Made by a program: the position numbers and the translations under genes
In this document: positions 40,063-52,260 of the stretch, piece after piece
Layout: each line of letters starts with the position of its first letter
Numbering within the stretch: the stretch's first letter is position 1
Source of the DNA: Deinococcus gobiensis I-0
GTDB taxonomy: Bacteria; Deinococcota; Deinococci; Deinococcales; Deinococcaceae
Direction of reading: 5' to 3'
Assembly (NCBI RefSeq): GCF_000252445.1
Contig: NC_017790.1
Location: 1 to 64,000, forward strand
Length of the DNA stretch: 64,000 bases
Notes under the pieces: model-generated
The model's input: only the letters and a program-made list of their open reading frames with translations
The model's database searches: none
What the model was told of the DNA's origin: nothing

Positions 40063-41343
40063 ATGAGTTTGCCCCCATTGACCAGACCCCTCTCGGCCGA
40101 GGACGCCGCGCACTTCCTGCGGCGCACGGCCTTCGGCGCGACCGACGCGCAGATCCGCGCGCTGGTCGGCAAGGACGCCCGCGAGGTCGCCCGCGCGGCC
40201 CTGAACTTTCCTGTCCTGGCTGCGGGGCCGCAGCCCACGCCCGGCAATCCCTTCGACCCCCAGAGCGGGGCCACGCCCGGCGCGATGATCCAGCTCACGC
40301 GCGCCGGGTGGCTGTACGAACTGGCGTACTCGCCCACGCCCCTGCGCGAGAAGCTGGCGCTCGTCTGGAGCGGGCATTTCGTGGTCGGCACCGACAAGGT
40401 ACGCAACGGCCCCGCCCTGGCCGGGTACCTGCGGCTGCTGCGCACGCACGCGGCGGGGCGCAGCTTTTCGGCCTTCGCGCTGGACATCGCCCGGTCGCCC
40501 GCCATGCTGCGCTACCTCGACAACGACCAGAACAAGAAGGGCAAGCCCAACGAGAACTTCTCGCGTGAGCTGCTCGAACTGTTCACGACCGGCATCGGGC
40601 ACTACACCGAGGACGACGTGCGCGAGGGAGCCCGCGCCCTGAGCGGCTGGAGCTTCGAGGGCGGGCGCGGCAACCAGAACTACCTGGAGACGCCGCGCTT
40701 CGTCTTCAACCCGCGCCAGCACGACGACGGCCGCAAGACCTACCTGGGCCAGAGCGGCCCCCTGAGCGGCGAGGACGTGGTGCGCCTGGCCGCCACTCAT
40801 CCGCAGACGGCGACCTTCGTCGCCCGGCGGCTGCACCGTGCCTTCGTGGCCGACACGCCGGACGAGGGGGCGGTGGCGGGCAGCGCCGAGACCTTCCGGC
40901 GCACGGGGGGGGACCTGGGGATGGTCCTCGAAGAACTGCTCTCCAGCGCGGCCTTCTACGGCGCGCGGCAGAGGGTGATCCGGGGGCCGGTCGAGTACGT
41001 CGCGGCGGCGCTGCGGACCCTGGGGCAGCCCAGGCTCGACCCCAAGCAGCTCGTGACCCTGACGCAGACGGCCGGGCGCATGGGCCAGCTGCTGCTGCAA
41101 CCCGACACCGTGAAGGGCTGGGACGGAGGCCGCGAGTGGATCAACGACTCGGCGCTGCTGACCCGCATGAACGTGGCGGCCTCGCTGACGCTGGGCAAGG
41201 CCGCGCCGGAGGTCCGCGAGTGGCCCGGTGAACTCGCCCTGCTGGGCAGCGAGCGGACGCTGCTGCGCCCGGCGATGGCGGGATTGAAACCGGCCCAGCG
41301 GGCCTACCTCGCCTTCATCAGTCCCGAATTCCAGCTCGCATAA
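40063..41343 (+). CDS. DUF1800 family protein
   Basis: 426 residues. Family landmarks: [71 protein letters not shown] (in outline), RALSGWSF. No obvious signal peptide. It is found paired with DUF1501 proteins in many bacteria, as here (10 bases apart). Biochemical role unknown. Confidence 0.92.
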   Translation: MSLPPLTRPLSAEDAAHFLRRTAFGATDAQIRALVGKDAREVARAALNFPVLAAGPQPTPGNPFDPQSGATPGAMIQLTRAGWLYELAYSPTPLREKLALVWSGHFVVGTDKVRNGPALAGYLRLLRTHAAGRSFSAFALDIARSPAMLRYLDNDQNKKGKPNENFSRELLELFTTGIGHYTEDDVREGARALSGWSFEGGRGNQNYLETPRFVFNPRQHDDGRKTYLGQSGPLSGEDVVRLAATHPQTATFVARRLHRAFVADTPDEGAVAGSAETFRRTGGDLGMVLEELLSSAAFYGARQRVIRGPVEYVAAALRTLGQPRLDPKQLVTLTQTAGRMGQLLLQPDTVKGWDGGREWINDSALLTRMNVAASLTLGKAAPEVREWPGELALLGSERTLLRPAMAGLKPAQRAYLAFISPEFQLA

Positions 41344-41353
41344 GGACGGTTCC

Positions 41354-42513
<1,160 letters not shown>

Positions 42514-42526
<13 letters not shown>

Positions 42527-43017
42527 AGGGGGCTGGCGTGAGGGGGGCTGGCCTGAAGGGCGGGCGGCTCGCCGGGGCGCTGCTCGCCGCCTCGGTCGCC
42601 CTGTCGGTGCCGGCCGCGCTGGCGCTGCCGCAGTACCGCACGGCCGCCATCCGGCAGTTCCACTACGACGAGGGCAACCCGCTGTGGGAGTACGACCGCC
42701 GGGTCATGGCCTGCACCTTCTGCCACGTCAAGGCCTCGGGGGGCGCGCCCTGGAACCCGTTCGGCGAGGAGATCCGCGCGGCGTTCCGGGCCGACGCGCA
42801 GGCGGGGGGCCGGGCAAAGTTTCCGGCGGTGCTGGGTGGGGTGCTGGCTGCCGGGAAGGACGCCGACGGCGACGGTTACAGCGACGCGCTGGAGGTCTGG
42901 GCCAGGACCCTGCCCGGCGACCCCCAGAGCCGCCCCGACCGACCGGTGGCCGAGGTGCAGGCAGCCTTCGGGGCAGCAGGGGGGACAGCCCTGTACCTGC
43001 CTGGGGGCGGGAAGTAG
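42514..43017 (+). CDS. Exported monohaem c-type cytochrome with calcium-loop motif
   Basis: 167 residues from ATG 42514 (GTG 42538 is an alternative). A signal sequence ([19 protein letters not shown]) is followed by one CxxCH haem site in [14 protein letters not shown] and an EF-hand-like [15 protein letters not shown] loop. It overlaps DUF1501 and is the third gene of that unit, suggesting an exported redox or metal-binding partner. Confidence 0.8.
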
Positions 43018-43088
43018 ACCGGGTCTCTCTAAAACCCCCTTTACCCCCGTCTCGCCTGCGGGGCGGGCGGCGGGCGCACCCTGGGCGC

Positions 43089-43268
43089 ATGAGCGACGAT
43101 CCGAAGAAGGGCTACGACCCGGCCAACACCTCGCCCGCCGAGGGCCAGAGCCGCCCGATTCCCGAGGAGGACCGGGGCAAGGCGCCCAACGCGGACCCCG
43201 CCGCCAAGGACGAGCCGGCCGAGGGGGGCCGCGACGAGGTCGAGGGCAGCAGCACCCCCGGCGCGTGA
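43089..43268 (+). CDS. Small, highly hydrophilic disordered protein
   Basis: 59 residues, almost no hydrophobic side chains; Asp/Glu, Pro, Lys and Gly dominate (PIPEEDRGKAPNADPAAKDE). Composition resembles hydrophilins. The stop overlaps the nth start as GTGA, so the two are translationally coupled. No family recognised; a desiccation-related role would be speculative. Confidence 0.65.
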   Translation: MSDDPKKGYDPANTSPAEGQSRPIPEEDRGKAPNADPAAKDEPAEGGRDEVEGSSTPGA

Positions 43269-44014
43269 CCCCCCGCCTCTTCGGCGAGGCCGATCTGAAC
43301 GCGGCCCGCCCCGCCGAGGAGCGGGCCGAACTGCTGGTCTGGATGAAAGACCGGCTGCGCGAGGAATACGGCGAGCGGCCCCTCGACTCGCGGCGCGACC
43401 CCATGCACGAGCTGATCTCGACGATCCTCTCGCAGCGCACCACCCACGCCGACGAGGAAGCCGCGTACCACGAGCTACGCGAACTGGGCGACTGGGCGGA
43501 CATCATCGCCGCGCCGACCGAGGTGGTGGCCCATGCCATCCGCCGCAGCAATTACCCCGAAAGCAAGGCCCCGCGCATTCAGGAAACCCTGCGCCGCATC
43601 CGGGACGCGCCGGGGGGCTACGACCTCGATTTCCTGCGCGACCTGCCGGTGAAGGACGCCCTGAAGTGGCTCACCGACCTGCCGGGGGTGGGGGTCAAGA
43701 CGGCCTCGCTCGTGCTGCTATTCAATTATCACCGGCCCGTGTTTCCGGTGGATACGCACGTGTTCCGCATCAATATCCGCGTGGGTACCATCCCGCAGAT
43801 GACCGAGCAGGCGGCGCACCGCGCGCTGCTGGCCCTGCTGCCACCCGACCCGCCTTTCCTGTACGAACTGCACGTCAACTTGCTGTCGCACGGCCGGCAG
43901 GTCTGCACCTGGACGGCCCCGAAGTGCGGCGAGTGCTTTATCCGCGAGAGGTGCGACGCCTACAAGATGTACGGCGGCCGCGTGCCCAGCTTCAGCGAGA
44001 AGAAAAAGAAATGA
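43265..44014 (+). CDS. nth: Endonuclease III (DNA glycosylase/AP lyase)
   Basis: Base-excision repair enzyme for oxidised pyrimidines. 249 residues. The helix-hairpin-helix with catalytic Lys is in LPGVGVKTASLVLLF, the catalytic Asp in FPVDTHVFRI, and the 4Fe-4S site is C-x6-C-x2-C-x5-C (CTWTAPKCGECFIRERC). The C-terminus ends in a lysine run. Start GTG 43265 overlaps the preceding small gene. Confidence 0.95.
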   Translation: MTPRLFGEADLNAARPAEERAELLVWMKDRLREEYGERPLDSRRDPMHELISTILSQRTTHADEEAAYHELRELGDWADIIAAPTEVVAHAIRRSNYPESKAPRIQETLRRIRDAPGGYDLDFLRDLPVKDALKWLTDLPGVGVKTASLVLLFNYHRPVFPVDTHVFRINIRVGTIPQMTEQAAHRALLALLPPDPPFLYELHVNLLSHGRQVCTWTAPKCGECFIRERCDAYKMYGGRVPSFSEKKKK

Positions 44015-44472
44015 TCCGCCGGACATGCTGGCAGTGGCCCAGCATGCCCAGGTCGGGGCGCGGCACGAAGGTCCCGTTCCAAATGCCGGGCAGCAGCCGC
44101 GTTATCTCGGCGGGGTCGTCTGCCTGGCGGTGAGGGAGCGGTCATGTGGGCTGGGCGACGTGTTCTGCACCAAACCGCTGCGGATGCCGGAACCTGAGGT
44201 CCGCGAGCGTATGGCTCGCGGCCTCCAACTCGAAGGTCCCAACAAGCAGTTCAGTGGCCGAGCTGTCGGAAAGTGAGGTCGTCAGCGGGCATACATCGCG
44301 CAGTGGCGGCACCAGGCCCGCGCTCGGCTGTCCCGGAAGGCCAGTGCCCCGGCGGTAGTGACAGTTCCCGAAATGTAGCGGCGTAGCCCGGTCGGTCCGG
44401 TTCAGCGCGTGATAGGCCGGGGGCATTTCCCACGCCGCTTCCGGCACGGTGATGGCCCGCGCCAGGGCAGGC
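44015..44472 (-). pseudogene. Probable decayed coding region
   Basis: No intact gene fits. On the minus strand protein-like fragments appear in shifting frames: an open stretch from about 44486 to 44142 (ITVPEAAWEMPPAYHALNRTD), a stop at 44142-44144, then in the same frame LLPGIWNGTFVPRPDLGMLG; a different frame in the middle reads ALAFRDSRARAWCRHCAMY. This looks like a frameshifted, stop-interrupted remnant, but no parent family is recognised and chance frames are common at this GC content. Confidence 0.3.
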
Positions 44473-45087
44473 TCAGCCGCGTTCACGTTCGCGCAGCACG
44501 AGCTGAACCAGTCCCAGCAGCACGAGCTCGTCGTCGCCGGGGGTAGTCGGCCGCAGCTCCTCGACCGTGAAGCGGCGTGAGAGGAGGCTGCGTTTCTTGT
44601 GCACGCGGTAGGCGGGGGCTCCGGCCGGGTCCAGCACCGTGTACGTCGGGTTGACCAGATAGTCGAAGCCCATCGCCACGAGGTCCCCGACGAAGGGCAC
44701 GGCCCCGATACCCGCCTCGACGAGCGACATCCAGGGCTGGTCGTCGCGGATGGTGAAGCGCGTCTGCCCCCCCGGCCCCAGCAGGTCGTAGCCGGCCGCC
44801 CATAGCGTGCGCATCCCCTGCGCCTGGAGCGACCCGACCTCGGTGCCGTCCGCCCGCACGATGACCCGGCGCGCCCGCCAGTCGAGCATCCCGGCCATCA
44901 GGCCCTGGGCGCGCATGCCGTGCGTCTGCACCTGCCGCGACTCGTCGGTGTAGACGCGCACCTCGTCGCGGATGCTGAAGGTCTTCTCCTTGACGAAGGC
45001 GAGCAGCCGCCCCGAGGCGTCGGTGACGCGCAGTTCGGTGAACAGGCTGAACCGGAATTCGATGGAGAGCGGAAACTGGGGGTTCAC
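44473..45087 (-). CDS. LURP-one-related/scramblase-like family protein
   Basis: 204 residues forming the Tubby-like beta-barrel fold: PLSIEFRFSLFTELRVTD, LAFVKEKTFSIRDEVRVYTD, RFTIRDDQPWMSLVEAG, YTVLDPAGAPAYRVHKKRSLLSRRF in outline. No signal peptide or clear membrane segment. The role in bacteria is unknown; membrane or phospholipid association is possible from the fold. Confidence 0.8.
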   Translation of the reverse strand: MNPQFPLSIEFRFSLFTELRVTDASGRLLAFVKEKTFSIRDEVRVYTDESRQVQTHGMRAQGLMAGMLDWRARRVIVRADGTEVGSLQAQGMRTLWAAGYDLLGPGGQTRFTIRDDQPWMSLVEAGIGAVPFVGDLVAMGFDYLVNPTYTVLDPAGAPAYRVHKKRSLLSRRFTVEELRPTTPGDDELVLLGLVQLVLRERERG

Positions 45088-45160
45088 GTCTCCGGGTATG
45101 CGTCGGCGGGGCGCGGGGTTCCCGGGCTTCCGCCTGTTCCCACTTCCCGCCCCCTCACCC

Positions 45161-46093
45161 TTACCCCACGTCGAAGCGTGCGCCCGGCCCCACGCCCGCC
45201 GCCGCCGCCCACGCGCTGGCCGGCTGGGCCTTGCGGGCTTCGGGCTGCACGGTGGCGACCTTCACCGCACCCGCGCCGCAGGCGACGGTCACGCCGGAGT
45301 CGTCCACGGCCAGCACCTCGCCGGGCTGGCCCTCGCCCATCGCCGCGCTCAGACCGCCGAGCTTGAGGCGCGCGCCGCCTAGGAAGGCGGTCGTCTGCGG
45401 CCACGCGGCCACGCCCCGGTAACGGTTCACGATCGCCGAGGCGGGCTCGGCCCAGCGCACGAAGCCGTCCTCCTTGACCAACATGGGGGCGTGGGTGGCC
45501 TGGGCCTCGTCCTGGGGCCGGGGTTTCAGCGTGCCGAGCTGCGAGAGGGCCGACACGATGAGGCGCGCCGCCTGCCCCGACAGCGCGTCCGACAGCTCCA
45601 GGCTGGTCCATTCGGGGGCGATAGACAGTTCCTCTTGCAGCAGCACCGGCCCCGTGTCCATGCCGGGGTCGGTCTGCATGATGGTCGTGCCCGTGACCGT
45701 CTCGCCCCGGATCAGCGCCCACTGGATCGGCGCGGCGCCCCGGTAGCGCGGCAGCAGGCTGGTGTGCGTGTTCAGGAATCCGTAGCGCGGCACGGCCAGC
45801 AGCGCGGCGGGCAGGATCTTGCCATAGGCGCAGGTGACGGCCACGTCCGCCCCCGACCCCCGCAGCGTCGCCTCAAAGTCGGTGTTGCCGCGCAGCCGCG
45901 TGGGCTGGGCCAGCGGCAGCCCCAGCTCGGCGGCGCGGGCAGCCACGGGCGGCGGCGTCAGCTTCAGGCCGCGCCCCACCGGCTTGTCGGGCTGCGCGAC
46001 GACCAGCACGACCTCGAACTGCGTGCGGATCGCCTCCAGCACCGGCAGGGCGAAGGCGGGCGAGCCGAAGAAGGCGACCTTGGGACGGGTCAA
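45161..46093 (-). CDS. fmt: Methionyl-tRNA formyltransferase
   Basis: Formylates initiator Met-tRNA using 10-formyl-THF. 310 residues. KVAFFGSPAFALPVLEAI at the start, VVLVVAQPDKPVGRGLKL, and the catalytic region NTHTSLLPRYRGAAPIQWAL (Asn-His) are diagnostic. The start is TTG at 46093, overlapping the def stop as TTGA, so translation is coupled to def. The pair is the usual def-fmt order. Confidence 0.95.
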   Translation of the reverse strand: MTRPKVAFFGSPAFALPVLEAIRTQFEVVLVVAQPDKPVGRGLKLTPPPVAARAAELGLPLAQPTRLRGNTDFEATLRGSGADVAVTCAYGKILPAALLAVPRYGFLNTHTSLLPRYRGAAPIQWALIRGETVTGTTIMQTDPGMDTGPVLLQEELSIAPEWTSLELSDALSGQAARLIVSALSQLGTLKPRPQDEAQATHAPMLVKEDGFVRWAEPASAIVNRYRGVAAWPQTTAFLGGARLKLGGLSAAMGEGQPGEVLAVDDSGVTVACGAGAVKVATVQPEARKAQPASAWAAAAGVGPGARFDVG

Positions 46094-46794
46094 AGACGTT
46101 CCTTGAGGTGCTGCTCTTTTTCCCAGCTGCTCAGGTTCGCCAGGAAATTCTTCGAGTGCTGCTGGATCTTCAGGAGCTCCTTGCGGTGATCGTCGGTCAC
46201 TTCGGCGGGCAGGCGGTCGAGGAACAGCACGCCGTCGAGGTGGTCGATCTCGTGCTGGAACACGCGGGCGAGGTAGTCCTCGGCCTCTATGGTCCGCTCC
46301 TGACCGTCCAGGTCGGTGTAGCGCACCGCGATCTGCCGGGCGCGCGGCACACCTTCCTCGTAGATGCCGGGGATGCTCAGGCAGCCTTCCTGGTAGGACT
46401 TGTCCTTCTTCTTGTTCAGGACGGCGATCACGGGGTTGATCATCACGAAGTCGCGCAGCACGCGGGACTTCAGCGGCGTGTCGTCGTCGCCCCCCTCTTC
46501 CTCGTCGTCCTCGTACTCGACCGCCACGAACAGGCGCACGCCCAGCCCGATCTGCGGCGCGGCCAGCCCAACGCCGCGCTGCTCGAACATGGTCTCCATC
46601 ATGGTGTCGGCCACCTCGCGCACCGTCTGTGGCCCGAAGCCGGGAACGGTCAGGGTGTCGGTCGCCGTGAGGGGCCGGGCCTTGCGCCGCAGCACCGGGT
46701 CGCCGTACAGGCGCATGGGGTAGATGCGGGGTTTCTCGCCGAAGCGGGACGGGCCAGGGGCCGGGGAGGCAGGGGAAACGTCGGACGCGCTCAC
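46090..46794 (-). CDS. def: Peptide deformylase with acidic insertion
   Basis: Metal-dependent removal of N-formyl groups from nascent proteins. 234 residues, longer than the usual 165-200. Motifs GVGLAAPQ, EGCLSIPG and HEIDHLDG are intact. Two extras: an N-terminal 25-residue Pro/Ser-rich extension, and an acidic insertion between strands (EYEDDEEEGGDDDTP). GTG start. First gene of def-fmt. Confidence 0.95.
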   Translation of the reverse strand: MSASDVSPASPAPGPSRFGEKPRIYPMRLYGDPVLRRKARPLTATDTLTVPGFGPQTVREVADTMMETMFEQRGVGLAAPQIGLGVRLFVAVEYEDDEEEGGDDDTPLKSRVLRDFVMINPVIAVLNKKKDKSYQEGCLSIPGIYEEGVPRARQIAVRYTDLDGQERTIEAEDYLARVFQHEIDHLDGVLFLDRLPAEVTDDHRKELLKIQQHSKNFLANLSSWEKEQHLKERL

Positions 46795-46885
46795 AATGCC
46801 CCCAGTTTAAGCGTTGTGGCCTAAAGGGTCGGTGGCGCCGTTCGCCTTCGCCCTGCACGCCTGCACTGGCCCCTACACTGGCCGC

Positions 46886-47791
46886 ATGACAGTCCTGCGC
46901 GTCGCGGCGGCCGCCTACCCCATCTCCTTTTTCCAGACCTGGGCCGAGTACGAGGCCAAGCTCGCGGCCTGGGTCGCGCGGGCGGCCTCGGGGGGCGCGC
47001 GGCTGCTGGTGTTCCCCGAGTACGCCGCGCTGGAACTCATCAGCCTGCTGTCCGCAGACCTGCACCACGACATCCTGGGAATGCGCCCGGCGTTGCAGGC
47101 CTTCCTGCCCGACTTCCTGGCCCTGCATGCCCGGCTGGCGCGCGAGCACGGCGTGGGCATCGTGGCGGGCAGTTACCCGGTCGCGCACGGCGGGGGCTTC
47201 GTGAACCGCGCCTATGTGTTCGGGCCGGACGGCGAACACGCCTGGCAGGACAAGCTCCTGATGACCCGGTTCGAGGCCGAGGAGTGGGACATCGTGCCGG
47301 GCGAGGGTGTGCGGGTGTTCGAGCTGGAGGGCCTGCGCTTCGGCGTGGCGATCTGCTACGACTCGGAGTTTCCGGGGCTGGCCCGCCAGATCGCGGAGGC
47401 GGGGGCCGAGCTGCTCGTTGTGCCGTCCTTCACGGGGTCGCGCCGGGGCTACACGCGGGTGCGGGTGGGCAGCATGGCGCGCGCGCTGGAAGGGCAGGTG
47501 TACGCCCTGCACGCCCCGCTGATCGCCGACGCCGCCTGGAGCTACGCTGTCGAGGACGCGGTGGGCCAGAGTGCCCTGTACGCCCCCGCCGATGACGGCC
47601 TGCCCGAGGACGGCGTGGTCGCGCAGGGCGAGTGGAACGCCGAGGGCTGGCTCGTCCACGACCTCGACTTTGCTCTGACGCGGCATGTGCGGGCGCAGGG
47701 CCACGTCCTGAACTGGCGCGACCGGGTGGCGGCGCAGGAGCGGCCCGGCGCGGCCGAACTCGTCCGGCTGGGAGAGGGCGTCCGTGGTTGA
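46886..47791 (+). CDS. Carbon-nitrogen hydrolase (nitrilase superfamily)
   Basis: 301 residues with the triad Glu in [13 protein letters not shown], Lys in [11 protein letters not shown] and Cys in [15 protein letters not shown]. It belongs to the branch often annotated as amidohydrolase/omega-amidase-like; the substrate is unknown. Start ATG 46886 rather than the longer frame, because TACACT (46874-46879) ends six bases before it. The GNAT gene downstream overlaps by eight bases. Confidence 0.9.
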   Translation: MTVLRVAAAAYPISFFQTWAEYEAKLAAWVARAASGGARLLVFPEYAALELISLLSADLHHDILGMRPALQAFLPDFLALHARLAREHGVGIVAGSYPVAHGGGFVNRAYVFGPDGEHAWQDKLLMTRFEAEEWDIVPGEGVRVFELEGLRFGVAICYDSEFPGLARQIAEAGAELLVVPSFTGSRRGYTRVRVGSMARALEGQVYALHAPLIADAAWSYAVEDAVGQSALYAPADDGLPEDGVVAQGEWNAEGWLVHDLDFALTRHVRAQGHVLNWRDRVAAQERPGAAELVRLGEGVRG

Positions 47792-48296
47792 GGTACGCCG
47801 TCTGGGGGCCGCCGACGCCCCGGCCTACCGCGAGGTCCGGCTGGCGGCGCTGCGGGCCGATCCGGCCGCCTTCATCACCACGGCCGAGGAATACGCCGCG
47901 CAGCCGCCCGAGACGGTCGCCGCCCGCCTGACCGGCGAGGACAGCGCGACCTTCGGGGCCTTCGTGGACGGCGAACTCGTCGGTATCCTGACCGTCGCGC
48001 GCGAGACGCGGGAGCGGCTGCTGCACCGCGCGAACGTCTTCGGGGTGGCCGTGCTGCCGGCGGCGCGGGGGCAGGGCTGCGGGGACGCGCTGCTGCGGGC
48101 CGGGATCGCCTGCGTAGGGGGCTGGGCGGGCGTCACGGCGCTGCACCTGGGAGTCACGGCATCGCAGGTGGCGGCGCGGCGGCTGTACGAGCGCCGTGGG
48201 TTCGTGGCGTGGGGGGTTCAGCCGGACGCGGTGCGGGTGGACGGGGTCACGCTGGCGGAGGTGCATATGGTGCGGGAGATGGGGGCGGCTACGTAG
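47784..48296 (+). CDS. GNAT family N-acetyltransferase
   Basis: 170 residues. [20 protein letters not shown] at the N-terminus, [22 protein letters not shown] as motif A, and [13 protein letters not shown] as motif B. GTG start inside the 3' end of the nitrilase gene, so they are cotranscribed. Substrate unknown. Confidence 0.9.
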   Translation: MVEVRRLGAADAPAYREVRLAALRADPAAFITTAEEYAAQPPETVAARLTGEDSATFGAFVDGELVGILTVARETRERLLHRANVFGVAVLPAARGQGCGDALLRAGIACVGGWAGVTALHLGVTASQVAARRLYERRGFVAWGVQPDAVRVDGVTLAEVHMVREMGAAT

Positions 48297-48319
48297 GGTT
48301 GCGTTTCCCTCCCCCCCAG

Positions 48320-48350
48320 CCCCCCTCCCGCCGGGAGGGGGGAGCTTTTT
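48320..48350 (+). terminator. Intrinsic terminator after the nitrilase-GNAT pair
   Basis: CCCCCCTCCC (48320-48329) with GGGAGGGGGG (48333-48342), three-base loop, then AGCTTTTT. The remaining 200 bases to 48551 hold no gene; an inverted repeat GTGGCCT (48506-48512) / AGGCCAC (48524-48530) lies near the right end. Confidence 0.8.
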
Positions 48351-48551
48351 CGCTGCGCTCGGCAAAGAGTCGTTCCGGGCGTTGGCGGGGCTGCACGGTC
48401 CTGCCGCGTGACGGCTCAGGTCGGGGCCAGCCCTAGCCCGGTTGGAATGGCCCGCGCGCTGCGCGCACGACGGCCTTCGGGGGACTTGGGCGGTGGCGTG
48501 ATTGGGTGGCCTCTACAAGCCACAGGCCACGCGTCACAAGCTCCCCTCACC

Positions 48552-49712
48552 TCACTCCAGCGCGCCTACCCCGGTCAGGTGGCGGCCCACGATCAGGGTG
48601 TGGATGTCGTGGGTGCCCTCGTAGGTGTCCACAGTCTCCAGGTTGAGCATGTGGCGGATGACCGGGTATTCGGTCGTGATGCCGTTGCCGCCCAGCATCT
48701 CGCGGGCCAGCCGGGCGCCTTGCAGGGCCACGCGCACGTTGTTGCGTTTGGCGTAGCTCACCTGGGCGAAGTTCATGCGGCCCGCGTCCTTCAGGGTGCC
48801 CAGGCGCCACGCGAGCAGCAGGCCGGTCGAGTGGTCGGTCGCCATCCGCACGAGTTTGTCCTGCACGAGCTGGCGCCCGGCGATGGGTTTGCCGAAGGTC
48901 GTGCGGCTGCCCGCATAGTCCAGGGCGGTCTGCAACACGGCCTCCAGCGCCCCCATCGCGCCCCAGGCGATCCCGAAGCGGGCCGAGGTCAGGCAAGACA
49001 GCGGCGATTTGAGGCCCTGGCTACCGGGCAGCAGGTTCTCGGCCGGAATGCGGCAGTCCTCCAGCACGATCTCGCCGGTCAGCGAGGCGCGCAGGCTCAT
49101 CTTGCGCTCGATCTTGGGGGCGTGGAAGCCGGGGGTGTCGGTCGGCACGGTAAAGCCCCGGACCACGCCCTCGTCGTCCTTGGCCCACACGACCGCCACG
49201 TCGGCGGCGGGGCTGTTGGTGATCCACATCTTGCTGCCGTTCAGGACGTAGTGGTCGCCGTCCCTGCGGGCGCGGGTACGCATCGCGCCGGGGTCCGAGC
49301 CGCCGTCGGGCTCGGTCAGGCCGAAGCAGCCGATGAGTTCGCCCGAAGCGAGGCCCGGCAGCCAGCGCCGCTTCTGCTCCTCGCTGCCGTAGGTGTGGAT
49401 CGGGAACATCACGAGGCTGCCCTGCACGCTCGCCGCGCTGCGCAGGCCGCTGTCCACGCGCTCCAGCTCGTACATCATCGCCCCGTAGGCGCTGTAGCTC
49501 GCGCCCGCGCCGCCGTACTCCTCGGGGATGGTCGGGCCGAGCAGGCCCATCTCGCCGAAACTGCGCATCACGTCCCGCACCGGCAGCTCGCCGCCGTCCC
49601 ACCATCCGGCGATGTGGGGCAGCAGTTCGGCGTCGGCGTAGGCGCGCACGCTCTCGCGGATGAGGCGCTCGTCGGGGGTCAGCAGCTCGGCAACGGCAAA
49701 TTCGTCGAACAT
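48552..49712 (-). CDS. Acyl-CoA dehydrogenase, glutaryl-CoA dehydrogenase-like
   Basis: 386 residues. GLRSAASVQGSLVMFPIHTYG, GCFGLTEPDGGSDPGAM, TFGKPIAGRQLVQDKL and the catalytic-Glu segment VDTYEGTHDIHTLI are the glutaryl-CoA dehydrogenase pattern rather than the short-chain type. It would oxidise and decarboxylate glutaryl-CoA to crotonyl-CoA in lysine/tryptophan catabolism. GGAGA precedes the ATG. Confidence 0.9.
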   Translation of the reverse strand: MFDEFAVAELLTPDERLIRESVRAYADAELLPHIAGWWDGGELPVRDVMRSFGEMGLLGPTIPEEYGGAGASYSAYGAMMYELERVDSGLRSAASVQGSLVMFPIHTYGSEEQKRRWLPGLASGELIGCFGLTEPDGGSDPGAMRTRARRDGDHYVLNGSKMWITNSPAADVAVVWAKDDEGVVRGFTVPTDTPGFHAPKIERKMSLRASLTGEIVLEDCRIPAENLLPGSQGLKSPLSCLTSARFGIAWGAMGALEAVLQTALDYAGSRTTFGKPIAGRQLVQDKLVRMATDHSTGLLLAWRLGTLKDAGRMNFAQVSYAKRNNVRVALQGARLAREMLGGNGITTEYPVIRHMLNLETVDTYEGTHDIHTLIVGRHLTGVGALE

Positions 49713-49750
49713 TCGGGCAGGTCTCCTTTGGGCTGTGATGTGGGCCTACC

Positions 49751-50542
49751 TTATCCCGTGCTCTCCTCCCCCGTCGGCTCCTGGCCCCCAATGCCGTACA
49801 CCCGCCGGGCGTTCCCGTCGGTCACGCGCTCCAGTTCGGCCGCGTCCAGGCCGCGCAGGCCCGCCACGAATTCCAGCGTGTAGCGGACGTAGCCGGGACG
49901 GTTGGGCCGGCCGCGTTTGGGCACCGGGGCCAGGAAGGGCGCGTCGGTCTCGACCAGCAGCCGGTTCAGGGGCACCTCGCGCGCCGCCGCCTGGATGGGC
50001 TGGGCGGTCTTGTAGGTCGTGTTGCCCGCGAAACCGAAGTACGCGCCGCGCTCCAGCCCGAAGCGCAGCAGCCCCGCGTGCCCGCTGAAGCAGTGCAGGA
50101 TGACCGGCACGTCCGGCCACCCGGCGAGCACGTCCATCACGCCCCGGTGGGCGCTGTCCTGGTCCGCCTTGTCGCGCGTGTGGATGACGAGCGCCTTGCC
50201 GCTGCGCCGCGCGAGGTCCAGTTGCCACTCGAAGGCGGCGAGCTGCTGCGGGCGCAGCCCGTCGTCCCAGTAGTCGTCCAGCCCGCTTTCCCCGATGCCG
50301 ACCACGCGGGGGTGCCCGGCCAGCCGCTCGATCTCCGTGCGCGCTTCGGGCGAGTCCTGCCCGGCGTCGGTGGGGTGCAGGCCCACGGTCGCCCACACGT
50401 CGGGAAACTGCTCGGCCAGGGCCACGGCGTTGCGGGCGTGTTCCAGGTTCGCGCCGATGCACACCAGGGCGTTCAGGCCCAGTTCGTGCCGGGCCGAGGC
50501 CGGATCGTCGAGGTAGTCGAGGTGGGTATGCGAGTCGAACAT
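49751..50542 (-). CDS. TatD family metal-dependent hydrolase
   Basis: 263 residues. Metal ligands in [35 protein letters not shown] and [10 protein letters not shown], all present. TatD-type proteins are 3'-5' DNA exonucleases or general hydrolases. TAGGCT ends seven bases before the ATG on the minus strand (leaderless). Confidence 0.93.
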   Translation of the reverse strand: MFDSHTHLDYLDDPASARHELGLNALVCIGANLEHARNAVALAEQFPDVWATVGLHPTDAGQDSPEARTEIERLAGHPRVVGIGESGLDDYWDDGLRPQQLAAFEWQLDLARRSGKALVIHTRDKADQDSAHRGVMDVLAGWPDVPVILHCFSGHAGLLRFGLERGAYFGFAGNTTYKTAQPIQAAAREVPLNRLLVETDAPFLAPVPKRGRPNRPGYVRYTLEFVAGLRGLDAAELERVTDGNARRVYGIGGQEPTGEESTG

Positions 50543-50645
50543 AGGGTGCAGCCTAGAGGCTCGGGCCGGGGGGAGCCGCGAGAGGTCCGGTTCCGGTCAG
50601 CGCCGCCCCATCACTCTCATGAGAGGGGGGCGCTAGAGTGCGCGC

Positions 50646-51254
50646 GTGCAGAAAGCCGGTCCCCTCGCCCTGGTGGCGCTGTTCGTGTTCGCGCTCGCGT
50701 TCGCCTTCGTGCCGACCGGGCCGCGCGGCGAGGCGGCGCAGGTCGGCGCGCAGCTTCAGGGGGTGCGCCTGGCGCTGTACCCGGCGCGCGACGAGGGCGC
50801 GGTGTGGACCTTCGCGGCCGGGGAGGTCCGCAGCGACCCCCTGACCAACGTCACGCAGCTCACGCAGCTGTCGCGGGGCGAGCGGCTTGTGCGCGGGCGG
50901 GACGCGGCCGGGCACTACACCGGCCGCCAGACCCTCGACGCGACCCTCAGCACGCCCGAACTGACCATCGACGCCCAGGACGACCTCCTCACCCCCCGCG
51001 CCCGCATCACGCTGGTCCGCGAGTGCGCCGACCTGACCCTGACCGGCACGGCCGGGCGGCCCGTACGGATCGAGCAGGGCACCGGCTTCAGTGCGCCCGC
51101 CGCCGTCATCGACTCCCCGAACCTCAACGGCCGCATCAACGACCTCCAGATGTCCTTCCAGTTCGACCTGCTGCACACCAGCGAGGACTCGAACTACCAG
51201 CTCGCCATCGACCCGACCGAAACCTGCCGGGACGGCAAGCGCGTGCCGATCTGA
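50646..51254 (+). CDS. LptC/OstA-like exported protein
   Basis: 202 residues. A hydrophobic N-terminus ([17 protein letters not shown]) acts as signal or anchor; the rest is beta-rich, with repeated short strands like a beta-jellyroll ([19 protein letters not shown]). First of three consecutive genes whose products have the look of LPS-transport bridge proteins. TAGAGT ends six bases before the GTG start (leaderless). Assignment to LptC is by context and size. Confidence 0.55.
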   Translation: MQKAGPLALVALFVFALAFAFVPTGPRGEAAQVGAQLQGVRLALYPARDEGAVWTFAAGEVRSDPLTNVTQLTQLSRGERLVRGRDAAGHYTGRQTLDATLSTPELTIDAQDDLLTPRARITLVRECADLTLTGTAGRPVRIEQGTGFSAPAAVIDSPNLNGRINDLQMSFQFDLLHTSEDSNYQLAIDPTETCRDGKRVPI

Positions 51255-51328
51255 CCGGCCGGCCCCCGCCTCCCATCTTTCCCACGGCCAGTCCTCATCC
51301 GGCCGGCCCACACTGAACCGGAGACCCC

Positions 51329-52240
<912 letters not shown>

Positions 52241-52260
52241 GCTTCCGGAGACCGCGCCGC

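Noticed and set aside
48320..48350. Quadruplex or dispersed repeat in the C/G runs
   Set aside because: Best explained as a 10-bp terminator stem followed by a T-run; no second copy was seen in the window.
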